Positions 16,998 through 27,244 are shown, counted from the stretch's first letter. The stretch: DNA of 43,311 nucleotides from Stutzerimonas xanthomarina (GCF_003935375.1 NZ_RHQM01000024.1:1-43311), one strand, 5' to 3'. Notes: generated by a model from the letters alone, not told the origin. Numbers and translations are program-made.

Positions 16998-19436
16998 ATG
17001 CCTGAAACTGTCGCTGCCGGCTTGCGCCTTGCACCCGATGCGCTGACCCGTCCCTTCGAGCCCAGCCAATTCAACTTCAACGACACCTCTGAACTGGAGC
17101 CGTTTCTCGGTGTGCTCGGCCAGGAGCGCGCGGTCGAGGCGCTGCAGTTCGGCGTGGCCATGCCGCGTCCGGGATACAACGTCTACGTGATGGGAGAGCC
17201 GGGCACCGGACGCTTCTCGTTCGTGCGGCGCTACCTCAAGGCCGAAGGCAAGCGTCTGGATACGCCGTCGGACTGGGTTTACGTGAACAACTTCGACGAG
17301 CTTCGCGAGCCGCGTGTGCTGGAGTTGCCTCACGGCGGCGCAACGGCGTTCATCGCCGATATCAATCAGTTGATCGACAACCTGCTGGCGACCTTTCCGG
17401 CGGTATTCGAGCATCCGAGTTTCCAGCAGAAGAAGAGCGCCATCGACCGCGGCTTCAATCAGCGCTACGACAAGGCGCTGGATGTGATCGAGAAGCTCGC
17501 CCTGGAAAAGGAGATCGCTCTCTATCGCGACAGCACAAACATCGCCTTCACGCCCATGAAGGAAGGCAAGGCGCTGGACGAAACCGAGTTCGCCCAGCTG
17601 CCCGAAGCCGAGCGCGAGCGTTATCACGAAGACATTTCCGCGCTGGAAGTGCGTCTGAACGAGGAGCTCGCCAGCCTGCCGCAGTGGAAGCGTGAGTCGA
17701 CCAACCAGCTGCGCCAGCTCAATGACGAGACCATCAGCCAGGCACTGCAGCCGCTGCTGGCACCGTTGTCGGAGAAGTATGCGGAGAACGCCGGTATCGA
17801 AGCGTACCTGCAGGCCGTGCAGGTCAATCTGCTGAAGACTGTGGTCGAGCAGCTGGTGGACGAAAACCGTCCGGAAGCGCAGAACCGTGTATTGCTGGAA
17901 GAGCAATACAGCCCGAGCCTGGTGGTCGGTCACCCGGTCGATGGTGGCGCGCCGGTGGTGTTCGAGCCGCACCCGACCTATGACAATCTGTTCGGTCGCA
18001 TCGAGTACAACACCGACCAGGGCGCGCTCTACACCAGCTATCGGCAATTGCGCCCCGGTGCGCTGCACCGCGCCAACGGCGGCTTTCTGATGCTGGAGGC
18101 GGAGAAGCTGCTCAGCGAGCCATTTGTCTGGGAAGCGCTCAAGCGCGCCCTGCAATCGCGCAAGCTGAAGATGGAATCGCCACTCGCCGAGCTCGGCCGC
18201 CTGGCCACCGTGACGCTGACGCCGCAGGTGATCCCGCTGAACGTCAAGGTGATCATCATCGGCTCGCGCCAGCTCTATTACACGCTGCAGGACCTGGATC
18301 CGGACTTCCAGGAAATGTTCCGCGTGCTGGTGGACTTCGACGAGGACATCCCGCTGGCCGAGGACAGCCTCGAACAGTTCGCCCAGCTGATGAAGACCCG
18401 CACCTCCGAAGAGGGCATGGCGCCGCTCACTGCCGCGGCCGTCGCCCGTCTGGCGACCTACAGCGCACGCCTGGCCGAGCATCAGGGGCGGCTGTCGGCG
18501 CGTATCGGCGATCTGTTCCAGCTGGTCAGCGAAGCCGATTTCATTCGCCAGCTGGCTAAGGACGAAGTGACCGACGTCGGCCATATCGAGCGTGCACTGA
18601 AGGCCAAGGCCACGCGCACCGGTCGCGTCTCGGCGAGGATTCTCGAAGACATTCTGGCCGGAGTGATTCTGATCGACAGCGAAGGTGCGGCGATCGGCAA
18701 GTGCAACGGGCTGACCGTGCTGGAAGTCGGCGACTCGGCATTCGGCATGCCGGCGCGTATCTCTGCCACCGTCTATCCCGGCGGTTCAGGGATCGTCGAC
18801 ATCGAGCGCGAGGTCAATCTCGGTCAACCGATTCACTCCAAGGGCGTGATGATCCTCACCGGCTACCTCGGCAGCCGCTACGCTCAGGAGTTTCCGCTGG
18901 AAATCTCGGCAAGCATCGCGCTCGAGCAGTCCTACGGCTACGTCGACGGTGACAGTGCCTCGCTGGGTGAGTGCTGCGCGCTGATCTCGGCGCTCTCACG
19001 CACGCCGCTCAAGCAATGCTTCGCCATCACCGGCTCGATCAACCAGTTCGGCGAAGTGCAGGCCGTCGGCGGGGTCAACGAGAAGATCGAGGGCTTTTTC
19101 CGCCTGTGCGAGGCACGCGGGCTGACCGGCGAGCAGGGGGTGATCATTCCCTTCGCCAATGTCACCACGCTGATGCTCGACGAACGCGTGCTGGAGGCCG
19201 TACGCCAGCAGCAGTTCCACGTCTATGCTGTCAGGCAGGTGGACGAAGCATTGTCGCTGCTGGTCGGTGAAGATGTGGGTGCAACCAACGAGCAGGGCCA
19301 TTTCCCCAAGGGCAGCGTGAATGCCCGGGTGGTCGAGCGGTTGCGCGACATTGCCGAGATCGAGCTCGAGGAAGAAGGCAAGAGCGAGCCGGCACAAGCG
19401 GAGCAAGGAACGTCCGAGTCCGAGGGGAGCAAGTAA
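16998..19436 (+). CDS. ATP-dependent Lon-like (LonB/YcbZ-type) protease
   Basis: An 812-residue AAA+ protease of the Lon-related family without the classical Lon N-domain. An early GEPGTGRFSF (from about residue 65) is a Walker A-type loop. A long helical insert follows (about 110-300), then the rest of the ATPase domain, and a C-terminal S16 peptidase domain with the Ser-Lys dyad: S653 in GDSASLGECC and K696 in GGVNEKIEGFF. The last 40 residues are acidic and variable. I chose MPETVAAGLR at 16998, with AAGGA upstream, because the long upstream extension has no family resemblance. Substrates are unknown. Confidence 0.94.
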   Translation: MPETVAAGLRLAPDALTRPFEPSQFNFNDTSELEPFLGVLGQERAVEALQFGVAMPRPGYNVYVMGEPGTGRFSFVRRYLKAEGKRLDTPSDWVYVNNFDELREPRVLELPHGGATAFIADINQLIDNLLATFPAVFEHPSFQQKKSAIDRGFNQRYDKALDVIEKLALEKEIALYRDSTNIAFTPMKEGKALDETEFAQLPEAERERYHEDISALEVRLNEELASLPQWKRESTNQLRQLNDETISQALQPLLAPLSEKYAENAGIEAYLQAVQVNLLKTVVEQLVDENRPEAQNRVLLEEQYSPSLVVGHPVDGGAPVVFEPHPTYDNLFGRIEYNTDQGALYTSYRQLRPGALHRANGGFLMLEAEKLLSEPFVWEALKRALQSRKLKMESPLAELGRLATVTLTPQVIPLNVKVIIIGSRQLYYTLQDLDPDFQEMFRVLVDFDEDIPLAEDSLEQFAQLMKTRTSEEGMAPLTAAAVARLATYSARLAEHQGRLSARIGDLFQLVSEADFIRQLAKDEVTDVGHIERALKAKATRTGRVSARILEDILAGVILIDSEGAAIGKCNGLTVLEVGDSAFGMPARISATVYPGGSGIVDIEREVNLGQPIHSKGVMILTGYLGSRYAQEFPLEISASIALEQSYGYVDGDSASLGECCALISALSRTPLKQCFAITGSINQFGEVQAVGGVNEKIEGFFRLCEARGLTGEQGVIIPFANVTTLMLDERVLEAVRQQQFHVYAVRQVDEALSLLVGEDVGATNEQGHFPKGSVNARVVERLRDIAEIELEEEGKSEPAQAEQGTSESEGSK

Positions 19437-19524
19437 CGCTCGCCATTGTGCGGTTTTTGAACGGAACGATAGCGCGCGCGGCGGGTCTGCAGTGGAGGAG
19501 GGCATCCACCCTCCATCCACAGGA

Positions 19525-19533
19525 TTATCCACA
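19525..19533 (+). promoter_or_regulatory. perfect DnaA box
   Basis: TTATCCACA matches the high-affinity DnaA box exactly. It lies 79 bases before the ATG of the 111-residue gene; an imperfect copy (CCATCCACA) is just upstream. Confidence 0.55.
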
Positions 19534-19611
19534 GCTTCAGGGGATAAACAGGCTCTCGCGCTACATCCGCACAGGATGTTCCCGCGTCGGCCCGACGCGA
19601 GGACTGCCGTC

Positions 19612-19947
19612 ATGCCACACAATCTTTGTCTGAACCGCCAGTGCCTGGGCCTGGTTACCCGAATCGAATGCGTCATACGCCCGCTTGCCGGCGGCAATGG
19701 GCTGTGGACGTTGCTCTGTGCGGCTGGACTGGCAGACGGGCAGCCCACGGCAATCAAGGTCCAGGGCCCATTCCACGGGCCTGCGATGGCCGAATCGGTG
19801 CTGGCGGCGATCGCCGACAACCTGATGGGGCAGGGCTACTGCGAATCCGATGACCCGTCCATCTGGCAGTTGCACATGCAGGCTGAGCTGCGTCGAGTGA
19901 ACGCCAACCAAGCGCGCTTTCTCGGTGGCTGGGAGTCGCGCCCCTAA
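19612..19947 (+). CDS. small conserved pseudomonad protein, unknown function
   Basis: A 111-residue soluble protein. I recall similar proteins next to this Lon-like protease in other pseudomonads, but know no function. No catalytic motif or membrane segment is visible; the sequence alternates short hydrophobic strands (LGLVTRIECVI, GLWTLLCAAGLA, TAIKVQGPF) and a helix (MAESVLAAIADNLMGQGY), suggesting a small alpha/beta fold. The ATG at 19612 has GAGGA eight bases upstream. It stands between two perfect DnaA boxes (19525 and 20019), and its expression might respond to DnaA. Confidence 0.8.
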   Translation: MPHNLCLNRQCLGLVTRIECVIRPLAGGNGLWTLLCAAGLADGQPTAIKVQGPFHGPAMAESVLAAIADNLMGQGYCESDDPSIWQLHMQAELRRVNANQARFLGGWESRP

Positions 19948-20018
19948 GCGTGCCTCATTGCAAATCTTTCGCGTTTCTGGCTGGCTGCAGCGGGGCCTCA
20001 CCGGAGTCGATGAATTTC

Positions 20019-20027
20019 TTATCCACA
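20019..20027 (+). promoter_or_regulatory. perfect DnaA box
   Basis: A second exact TTATCCACA, 494 bases from the first and 86 bases before the YqhA-family gene. Confidence 0.5.
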
Positions 20028-20112
20028 TGCGCCGAACGCACCTTGGCCTGCCTTGGTGCGCTCGGCGCGGCTGCGTATACTCGCGCCTTCCTCATTTCTG
20101 CTGTGAGACCTC

Positions 20113-20601
20113 ATGGAGCGCATCCTCGAAAATGCCATGTACGCCGCCCGCTGGCTGCTGGCGCCCATCTATTTCGGTCTGGCGTTCGCGCTGCTGGCGC
20201 TGGCGATCAAGTTCTTTCAGGAAATCTTCCATATCCTCCCGGCGATTCTCGCGCTCAGTGAGGCCGAGCTGATTCTCAAGCTCCTGTCGCTGATCGACAT
20301 GGCGCTGGTTGGCGGGCTGCTGGTGATGGTGATGATCTCCGGCTACGAGAACTTCGTTTCTCAGCTCGATATAGAGGAAGGCAAGGAAAAGCTCGACTGG
20401 CTCGGCAAGATGGATTCCGGATCGCTGAAGATGAAGGTCGCTGCCTCCATCGTCGCAATCTCGTCGATTCACCTGCTACGCATGTTCATGGATGCCCAGC
20501 AGCTCGATAGCGAAAAGCTGATGTGGTACGTGATCATCCACCTGACCTTTGTGGTCTCGGCGTTCGCCATGGGCTATCTCGACAAGCTCACCAAGCACTG
20601 A
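20113..20601 (+). CDS. YqhA/UPF0114-family inner-membrane protein
   Basis: A 162-residue protein with four predicted transmembrane helices (about 13-36, 58-78, 102-120 and 134-154), matching the UPF0114/TIGR00645 family: [20 protein letters not shown] at the start and [11 protein letters not shown] in the middle are its hallmarks. Function is not established; relatives are small membrane proteins that have been linked to stress conditions. Length is standard. It is a single-gene unit followed by the inverted repeat described separately. Confidence 0.92.
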   Translation: MERILENAMYAARWLLAPIYFGLAFALLALAIKFFQEIFHILPAILALSEAELILKLLSLIDMALVGGLLVMVMISGYENFVSQLDIEEGKEKLDWLGKMDSGSLKMKVAASIVAISSIHLLRMFMDAQQLDSEKLMWYVIIHLTFVVSAFAMGYLDKLTKH

Positions 20602-20625
20602 GCGTCCCTCCGCAGGTGCTAAACC

Positions 20626-20677
20626 TGAAAAGCTGTACAGAATTGGTTTTTTGTTAAATATTCTGTACTGCTTTTCA
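20626..20677. promoter_or_regulatory. 18-bp inverted repeat upstream of the photolyase operon
   Basis: TGAAAAGCTGTACAGAAT (20626-20643) and ATTCTGTACTGCTTTTCA (20660-20677) are inverted copies with one mismatch, around a T-rich 16-base centre. The right arm ends 14 bases before the next ATG. It could be a two-site operator, a hairpin in the leader RNA, or a late terminator for the gene before it. As an operator it would control the DUF6482-photolyase-DUF2256 genes. It is not a LexA site, since CTGT and ACAG are not eight bases apart. Confidence 0.6.
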
Positions 20678-20691
20678 AATGGGCAAGCGCC

Positions 20692-20997
20692 ATGAACCTT
20701 CAGAATCTCACCACTCATGCCCACGCTGGGCGTATCGACGCTCTCGAGCTGATTTCGCTCGAGGGCGGCATCTATCTTCTCGACATCTACCTGCAGGGCC
20801 AGCGCCATAGTCTGATCGACGCGCGCGGCGATGTGTGGCATCTGCGGTCCGTCGAGCACGCTCGTGATCTGTTACGCGAGCTACCGGAGCTGCCCTTTCA
20901 TCTGGTGCAGCAATCACCGTACGACGAGATGTGCGGTCTTGCCGAGGGCGTCCGCGAGCCGTTGCGCGTGCCGGTCGGCATGCGGTCCCAGTGGTGA
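20692..20997 (+). CDS. DUF6482-family small protein
   Basis: A 101-residue soluble protein of the type annotated DUF6482 in pseudomonads. Typical pieces are ALELISLEGGIYLLDI, HLRSVEHARDLLRELP and YDEMCGLAEGVREPLRVP. Function is unknown; there are no cysteines beyond one and no catalytic motif. The ribosome binding site is weak. It lies 58 bases before the photolyase gene in the same direction, so it probably shares its transcript, and starts just after the inverted repeat. Confidence 0.85.
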   Translation: MNLQNLTTHAHAGRIDALELISLEGGIYLLDIYLQGQRHSLIDARGDVWHLRSVEHARDLLRELPELPFHLVQQSPYDEMCGLAEGVREPLRVPVGMRSQW

Positions 20998-21055
20998 CGG
21001 CCGGCGGCAGGCGCGTCGGTAGCGCCCTGTTCGGTAAGCATCAAGAGAACTGGTC

Positions 21056-22591
21056 GTGAGCGTCGCCGCACTGCGCCTGGTGCTCGGCGACCAGTTGAGC
21101 TTCGAGCTCTCCGCCCTGGATGGACTCGATCCGACGCGTGACCGAGTGCTGCTCGCTGAGGTCGCTGAAGAAGCCGGGCACGTTCCGCATCACCCGCGGA
21201 AGATCATCTTTCTGTTCAGCGCCATGCGGCACTTCGCTGAGGCATTGCGCAAACGCGGAATCACGGTGGATTACGTGACACTCGACGATCCTGCCAACAG
21301 CGGTTCGCTGGCCGGGGAGCTGGCGCGCTTCGCCGCATGGTATCGACCTGACGAAATCCACGTCACCGAGGCCGGTGACTGGCGGGTCGAACAGGCGCTC
21401 AAGAGCAGTGGACTTTCGATCACCTGGCATGCCGACCGCCGCTTCCTCTGCTCGCGGACCGGGTTCGCCGGTTGGGCCAGTGGCAAGCGACAGCTGCGCA
21501 TGGAGTTCTTCTATCGCGAGATGCGTCGCCAAACGGGCCTTCTGCTGAATCCGGATGGCACACCGGAGGGCGGTGTATGGAATCTCGATACAGACAACCG
21601 CAAGCCGCTGCCACGCGGATTGCACGGCCCGATCACCTTGCGCTTCGCCGCTGACGAAACCACGCGCGCTGTGCAGGCGTTGGTGAGCGCGCATTTCGCG
21701 CATCACTACGGCCGTCTGGACGGCTTCGACTACCCCGTCACCCACGCCGAGGCCGAACAGCTCTGGCTGCATTTTCTCGATTTCGGCTTGGCCGCTTTCG
21801 GTGACTACCAGGACGCCATGGCCAGCGGCGAACCGTTCCTGTTCCATGCGCGCGTCGGCGCCGCGCTCAACGTCGGTCTGCTTGACCTGCGCCGACTGTG
21901 TGATGACGTGGATGCGGCCTACCGGCAGGGGCGAGTCGGGCTGAACGCTGCCGAGGGCTTCATTCGCCAGTTGATTGGCTGGCGTGAGTATGTGCGCGGT
22001 ATCTATTGGTTGCAGATGCCTGACTATGCGCAACGCAATGCCTTCGGCAATTCCAGGCCGCTGCCGGGGTTCTACTGGACCGGGCTGACGCGCATGAACT
22101 GCATGCGCCAGGTGATAGCGCAGACCATGGAGCACGCTTACGCTCACCATATCCAGCGGCTGATGGTGACCGGTAATTTCGCGCTGCTCGCTGGCATCGC
22201 ACCGCCCGCGCTGTGCGATTGGTACCTGGCGGTCTATATGGATGCGTTCGACTGGGTGGAACTGCCCAACGTGCTGGGCATGGTGCTGCACGCCGACGGC
22301 GGCTACCTGGGCTCCAAGCCCTACTGTGCCAGTGGCCAGTACATCAAACGCATGTCCAACTATTGCCAGGATTGCTCTTACAAGGTGCACGAGAGCACGA
22401 CAGACGATGCCTGCCCGTTCAACGCGTTGTACTGGCACTTTCTCATGCGCCACCGCGAGCAGTTGCAGGGTAATCCGCGGATGAGCATGGTCTATCGCAA
22501 CCTCGCGCGCATGGAAGGCAGCAAGCAGCAGGCGCTGTGGGAGCGTGGCGAGTCGCTGCTGGCGCGGCTGGATGCCGGGGACGCGCTGTGA
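21056..22591 (+). CDS. iron-sulfur (6-4)-type photolyase / bacterial cryptochrome
   Basis: A 511-residue cryptochrome/photolyase protein of the FeS-BCP class. The N-terminal Rossmann domain (about 1-130, [13 protein letters not shown]) should bind the lumazine antenna; the C-terminal helical domain binds FAD. Four cysteines, C349, C437, C440 and C453, lie exactly one residue from the positions I recall for the [4Fe-4S] ligands of Agrobacterium PhrB (350, 438, 441, 454). This supports both the GTG start at 21056 and a working cluster. PhrB repairs (6-4) photoproducts with blue light; related CryB acts in light signalling, so either role is possible. The downstream DUF2256 gene overlaps its stop. 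Confidence 0.93.
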   Translation: MSVAALRLVLGDQLSFELSALDGLDPTRDRVLLAEVAEEAGHVPHHPRKIIFLFSAMRHFAEALRKRGITVDYVTLDDPANSGSLAGELARFAAWYRPDEIHVTEAGDWRVEQALKSSGLSITWHADRRFLCSRTGFAGWASGKRQLRMEFFYREMRRQTGLLLNPDGTPEGGVWNLDTDNRKPLPRGLHGPITLRFAADETTRAVQALVSAHFAHHYGRLDGFDYPVTHAEAEQLWLHFLDFGLAAFGDYQDAMASGEPFLFHARVGAALNVGLLDLRRLCDDVDAAYRQGRVGLNAAEGFIRQLIGWREYVRGIYWLQMPDYAQRNAFGNSRPLPGFYWTGLTRMNCMRQVIAQTMEHAYAHHIQRLMVTGNFALLAGIAPPALCDWYLAVYMDAFDWVELPNVLGMVLHADGGYLGSKPYCASGQYIKRMSNYCQDCSYKVHESTTDDACPFNALYWHFLMRHREQLQGNPRMSMVYRNLARMEGSKQQALWERGESLLARLDAGDAL

Positions 22592-22728
22592 GAAGGAAAG
22601 CGGACCTGCCATTCAAGTGCTGCGCCGCCTGCAACCTGCCGTTTGCCTGGCGAAAGAAGTGGTCGCGCTGCTGGGATGAGGTGCGTTATTGCTCCGAACG
22701 CTGTCGGCGCAATCGGCAGGGCAGGTAA
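22588..22728 (+). CDS. DUF2256 zinc-ribbon-like mini protein
   Basis: A 46-residue, very basic protein with a CxxC pair (CCAACNLPF) and a second pair (YCSERC), plus [15 protein letters not shown] between: the DUF2256 signature, likely one zinc knuckle. The GTG at 22588 overlaps the photolyase TGA (GTGA) and has GGGGA upstream. DUF2256 genes are often found beside, or fused to, cryptochrome/photolyase genes. A helper that binds damaged DNA or the photolyase is plausible, not shown. Confidence 0.88.
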   Translation: MRRKADLPFKCCAACNLPFAWRKKWSRCWDEVRYCSERCRRNRQGR

Positions 22729-22824
22729 TGGAGGCACTGCCGGCGGCAATGCGGCGTGGGTGGCTGCGTCCGCTCGCTTCAGCTGTGCTAGGCTGGCCGA
22801 CCTTTTTTCCTCTCGGAGCCCGGC

Positions 22825-23442
22825 ATGACCGACCTCAATCTATCCACTGACGAAACCCGTGTGAGCTACGGCATCGGCCGCCAGCTGGGCGACCAGCTGC
22901 GTGACAATCCCCCGCCGGGCGTCAGTCTCGATGCGGTGATCGCCGGGATTCGTGATGCGTTTGCCGGTGTTGCCAGCCAGGTCAGCGCGGAAGCGCTGAA
23001 CGCCAGCTTCGCGGTCATCCGTGAGCGGATGCAGGCTGAAGCGCAGCAGAAGGCTGAAGCCGCCGCCGCCGAAGGTCGCGCCTTCCTTGTCGAGAATGCC
23101 AAGCGCGAAGGCGTTGTGGTGCTGGAGTCGGGTCTGCAATACGAAGTGCTGACGACCGGTGAGGGCGCCAAACCGTCCCGCGAGGACAGTGTGCGCACGC
23201 ATTACCACGGCACGCTGATCGACGGCAGTGTGTTCGACAGCTCCTACCAGCGTGGCCAGCCTGCCGAGTTCCCGGTAGGCGGCGTGATCGCCGGCTGGAC
23301 CGAAGCACTACAGCTGATGAATGCCGGCAGCAAGTGGCGCCTGTATGTACCGAGCGAGCTGGCCTATGGTGCTCAGGGCGTTGGCAGTATCCCGCCGCAC
23401 AGCACGCTGGTATTCGACGTCGAACTGCTGGACGTACTCTGA
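22825..23442 (+). CDS. fklB: FKBP-type peptidyl-prolyl isomerase, FklB/Mip-like
   Basis: A 205-residue isomerase with an N-terminal dimerisation helix region (about 5-90: VSYGIGRQLGDQL, then an Ala-rich long helix) and a C-terminal FKBP domain (about 100-205). The active-site set is present: YHGTLIDGSVFDSS, FPVGGVIAGWTEAL and YVPSELAYG. No signal peptide is visible, so it is cytosolic like E. coli FklB rather than the exported FkpA. GGAG precedes the ATG. Confidence 0.95.
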   Translation: MTDLNLSTDETRVSYGIGRQLGDQLRDNPPPGVSLDAVIAGIRDAFAGVASQVSAEALNASFAVIRERMQAEAQQKAEAAAAEGRAFLVENAKREGVVVLESGLQYEVLTTGEGAKPSREDSVRTHYHGTLIDGSVFDSSYQRGQPAEFPVGGVIAGWTEALQLMNAGSKWRLYVPSELAYGAQGVGSIPPHSTLVFDVELLDVL

Positions 23443-23559
23443 GTCCGGCTGCTGGGGCGTAGCGTCTGTGGTCGGCGACTAATCGGTTACCGACAAGCTG
23501 CTCGTGAGCCCTGACCGCCTTGCCCGTGTGCGGCTCTCGATCTAGGTATTGCGTACTGG

Positions 23560-23787
23560 TCAGGGCCGCAGCGCGCGGGCATAGCTGAAGAGGAACAGGT
23601 TTCGAACCTGTTCCTTGAGCACGCAGGGTTCACTCGTGCTCAACTCCTGCACATCGAGATCACCTTGTTCTCGCAACTCTTCCAGTGCATCCCCTTCGAG
23701 TGAAACGCATACGGCGCCGGTATTCCGGTCGAGTATGCGCAGGTAGGGTTGCGGGCGATCCAGCCAGGCATCTATCAGATAAGTCAT
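23560..23787 (-). CDS. small pseudomonad protein under a Fur-like box
   Basis: A 75-residue soluble protein, MTYLIDAWLDRPQPYLRILD at the start and VRNLFLFSYARALRP at the end. It corresponds in position to PA4570 of P. aeruginosa, which I recall as iron-starvation induced. No known domain and a single cysteine. An almost ideal ribosome binding site (GGAGGTGA) lies three bases before the ATG, and a Fur-like site sits 22 bases upstream of it, so it should be strongly translated when iron is scarce. Function unknown. Confidence 0.9.
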   Translation of the reverse strand: MTYLIDAWLDRPQPYLRILDRNTGAVCVSLEGDALEELREQGDLDVQELSTSEPCVLKEQVRNLFLFSYARALRP

Positions 23788-23808
23788 GCGTCACCTCCAA
23801 TTCATTCT

Positions 23809-23827
23809 CGCAATGAGAATAATTGTT
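23809..23827. promoter_or_regulatory. Fur-like box
   Basis: CGCAATGAGAATAATTGTT fits the 19-bp Fur consensus at about 12 positions, including the GA-AAT-ATT core, in an AT-rich promoter region immediately upstream of the 75-residue gene. Iron repression of that gene is the prediction. Confidence 0.65.
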
Positions 23828-23899
23828 ATTTGCAAATATGCAAGCGCAAATATTCCCCTGAATGAGGGTGGAGGTGAGGGATCAACAGTCGGGGCGAAG

Positions 23900-23918
23900 G
23901 CTGCGCTCGAAGCGCAGC
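23900..23918 (-). terminator. hairpin downstream of ispB
   Basis: GCTGCGCT and AGCGCAGC pair perfectly around a 3-base loop, about 20 bases past the ispB stop on the minus strand. There is no T-tract, so its terminator role is uncertain. Confidence 0.4.
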
Positions 23919-23936
23919 GTCGACATTGCTGGGGTA

Positions 23937-24905
23937 TCAGTGGGTGCGCGCCACTGCGAAGCGGCAGAGCTCGACCAGGGCATCACGATACTGATTCGCC
24001 GGAATCACTTCGAGGCAGGCAACGGCGCGTTCGGCATAGTCGCGGGCAAGCTTGGCGGTGTAGTCCAGCGCACCTGATGTCTCGACAGCGGCGCGGATGC
24101 TTTCCAGGTCTTCGAGGCCGCCTTTCTGGATGGCTTTGCGCACCAGAGCGGCCTGTTCGGTGGTACCTTCGCGCATGGTATAGATCAGCGGAAGGGTAGG
24201 CTTGCCTTCGGCGAGGTCGTCACCGACGTTCTTGCCGAGGGTTTCCGCGTCGCCCTGGTAATCGAGCAGATCGTCGACCAGCTGGAAGGCGATGCCGAGG
24301 TGGTCGCCGAAGGTGCGCAGCGCTTCACGCTGTTCCTCGCTGGCGCCGGCCAGGGTGGCGGCGCTGTGGGTCGAGGCTTCGAAGAGCATCGCGGTCTTGC
24401 CGCGGATGACCTCCATGTAGATTTCTTCGGTGGTGCTGGCGTCGCGGACCTTCGACAGCTGCAGTACTTCGCCTTCGGCAATGACGCGCGTTGCCTGGGA
24501 GATGATGCGCATCACCGGCATGGAATCCAGTTCCACCATCATTTCGAACGAACGTGCATATAGAAAGTCGCCAACCAGCACGCTTGGCGCATTGCCCCAC
24601 AGGGCGTTGGCGGTGGAGCGGCCGCGGCGCATCCCGGACATGTCGACGACGTCGTCATGCAGCAGTGTGGACGTGTGCAGGAATTCGATGATGGCGGCCA
24701 ACAGGCGCAGCTGATCGCCCTGATGGCCGAGCGCGCTGCCGCTGAGCAGCACCAACAGTGGGCGCAGGCGCTTGCCGCCGGCCGACGTGATGTAATCCCC
24801 GATCTTTTCCACCAGAGGAACGCGCGAAGTCAGCTGCTTGCGGATGATGCCGTCGACAGCGGCAAAATCGTCCGCCACAACTTGATAGAAAGGCTGGGGT
24901 TGCAT
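23937..24905 (-). CDS. ispB: octaprenyl/polyprenyl diphosphate synthase
   Basis: IspB extends farnesyl diphosphate with isopentenyl units to the long chain used as the ubiquinone side chain. The 322-residue protein has the GGKRLRP substrate motif (43-49), the first Asp-rich motif DDVVD (84-88) and the second DDLLD (211-215), all intact. The product length (C40 or C45) cannot be read directly; pseudomonads mostly make ubiquinone-9. GAGGAG precedes the ATG. It is divergent from rplU, as in many gammaproteobacteria. Confidence 0.96.
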   Translation of the reverse strand: MQPQPFYQVVADDFAAVDGIIRKQLTSRVPLVEKIGDYITSAGGKRLRPLLVLLSGSALGHQGDQLRLLAAIIEFLHTSTLLHDDVVDMSGMRRGRSTANALWGNAPSVLVGDFLYARSFEMMVELDSMPVMRIISQATRVIAEGEVLQLSKVRDASTTEEIYMEVIRGKTAMLFEASTHSAATLAGASEEQREALRTFGDHLGIAFQLVDDLLDYQGDAETLGKNVGDDLAEGKPTLPLIYTMREGTTEQAALVRKAIQKGGLEDLESIRAAVETSGALDYTAKLARDYAERAVACLEVIPANQYRDALVELCRFAVARTH

Positions 24906-24978
24906 CGGGGACTCCTCGCAGATTGCGCGGCATGCTAGGGGGCGGGTCTGGCACTGTCAAGGCAACTCCAGTTGGCTA

Positions 24979-25007
24979 TTGCGCGGGGTGTATCGCATGC
25001 GTACAAT
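24979..25007 (+). promoter_or_regulatory. putative sigma-70 promoter of rplU-rpmA
   Basis: TTGCGC and TACAAT are 17 bases apart, in the ispB-rplU divergent region, giving a leader of about 135 bases before rplU. Confidence 0.5.
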
Positions 25008-25147
25008 CGCGGACCCTGAACTTCCCCCTGGGCATTTCCCTGCCTTACGCAATTGCACGGGCGTCACCTTCCGGCCCCATGCAGCCATGCCAGCCACTAA
25101 TCATTCTTTCAAAGCGCTGGGTGAGCAGGATCAACGGAGATACACAG

Positions 25148-25459
25148 ATGTACGCAGTTATCGTAACCGGCGGCAAGCAATACAAGGTCGCCGAAGGCGA
25201 ATACCTCAAGATTGAAAAACTCGAAGTTGCGACTGGCGAAGCTGTCACTTTTGACCGCGTTCTGCTGATCGGCAACGGCGATGATGTAAAGATCGGCGCT
25301 CCGGTGGTCGATGGTGCCAAGGTTACCGCTGAAGTGATCGCCCAGGGCCGTCACGACAAGGTCACCATCATCAAATTCCGCCGTCGTAAGCACCACATGA
25401 AGCGTCAGGGCCACCGTCAGTGGTTCACTGAGGTCAAAATCACCGGTATTCAGGGCTAA
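25148..25459 (+). CDS. rplU: 50S ribosomal protein L21
   Basis: L21 binds 23S rRNA in the large subunit. The 103-residue length and sequence ([20 protein letters not shown] at the start; the basic [18 protein letters not shown] near the end) are typical. The ATG has GGAG ten to thirteen bases upstream. It forms an operon with rpmA, 35 bases downstream. Confidence 0.99.
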   Translation: MYAVIVTGGKQYKVAEGEYLKIEKLEVATGEAVTFDRVLLIGNGDDVKIGAPVVDGAKVTAEVIAQGRHDKVTIIKFRRRKHHMKRQGHRQWFTEVKITGIQG

Positions 25460-25494
25460 TCGGGCCTGAATCCCCTTATAGGAGTATTGAACTC

Positions 25495-25752
25495 ATGGCA
25501 CACAAAAAAGCTGGCGGTTCTACCCGCAACGGTCGCGACTCAGAAGCCAAACGCCTTGGCGTGAAGATGTACGGCGGCCAGGCCATCAAGGCCGGCAACA
25601 TCATCGTGCGTCAGCGCGGCACCCAGTTCCATGCCGGTTACGGCGTTGGCATGGGCAAGGATCACACCCTGTTCGCAAAAGTGGAAGGCGTGATCAAGTT
25701 CGAAGTGAAGGGCGCTTTTGGCCGTCGCTACGTGAGCGTCGTCGCAGCCTAA
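25495..25752 (+). CDS. rpmA: 50S ribosomal protein L27
   Basis: L27 reaches with its N-terminal tail into the peptidyl-transferase centre and helps place tRNA. The 85-residue protein begins [20 protein letters not shown], the usual uncleaved form without the N-terminal extension seen in Firmicutes. Spacing to AGGAG is good. A strong terminator follows, which separates rplU-rpmA from obgE. Confidence 0.99.
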   Translation: MAHKKAGGSTRNGRDSEAKRLGVKMYGGQAIKAGNIIVRQRGTQFHAGYGVGMGKDHTLFAKVEGVIKFEVKGAFGRRYVSVVAA

Positions 25753-25767
25753 CTGCGTCGTTGCTGG

Positions 25768-25797
25768 AAAAGCCCTGTCATGCGACGGGGCTTTTTT
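25768..25797 (+). terminator. terminator of rplU-rpmA
   Basis: AAAGCCCTGTC and GACGGGGCTTT form an 11-bp stem with one G-T pair and a 4-base loop, followed by a T-run, 15 bases after rpmA. Confidence 0.9.
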
Positions 25798-25894
25798 GTT
25801 TCTGTATCCTGTGAGGCTCTTGCAAAGAACTGCTCGGTGCTCATTCAGTTTTCGCTGGGTTTTTTGCAAGACCCTTACGTTTCTTGTTTCCTAA

Positions 25895-27139
<1,245 letters not shown>

Positions 27140-27244
27140 GTCGAACCCTGGGCCGCTGCGCGGCCTGGTCAGGCGAGTGGTTGGTGGGCTGCCTCGTGCG
27201 CAGTCCGATCCGGAAGTGTTTTGGCCGTATAGAAGGCGGGAACG

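Noticed and set aside
16959..18584. 541-codon minus-strand frame opposite the Lon-like protease
   Set aside because: Antisense shadow with low-complexity composition and no recognisable motif.
20634..20641. LexA box in the inverted repeat (CTGT and ACAG)
   Set aside because: The LexA consensus needs eight bases between the halves; here there are none in the left arm and the right arm lacks ACAG.
25819..25870. CTTGCAAA and TTTGCAAG inverted copies upstream of obgE
   Set aside because: Arms of eight bases about 36 bases apart; chance is a sufficient explanation and no regulator fits.
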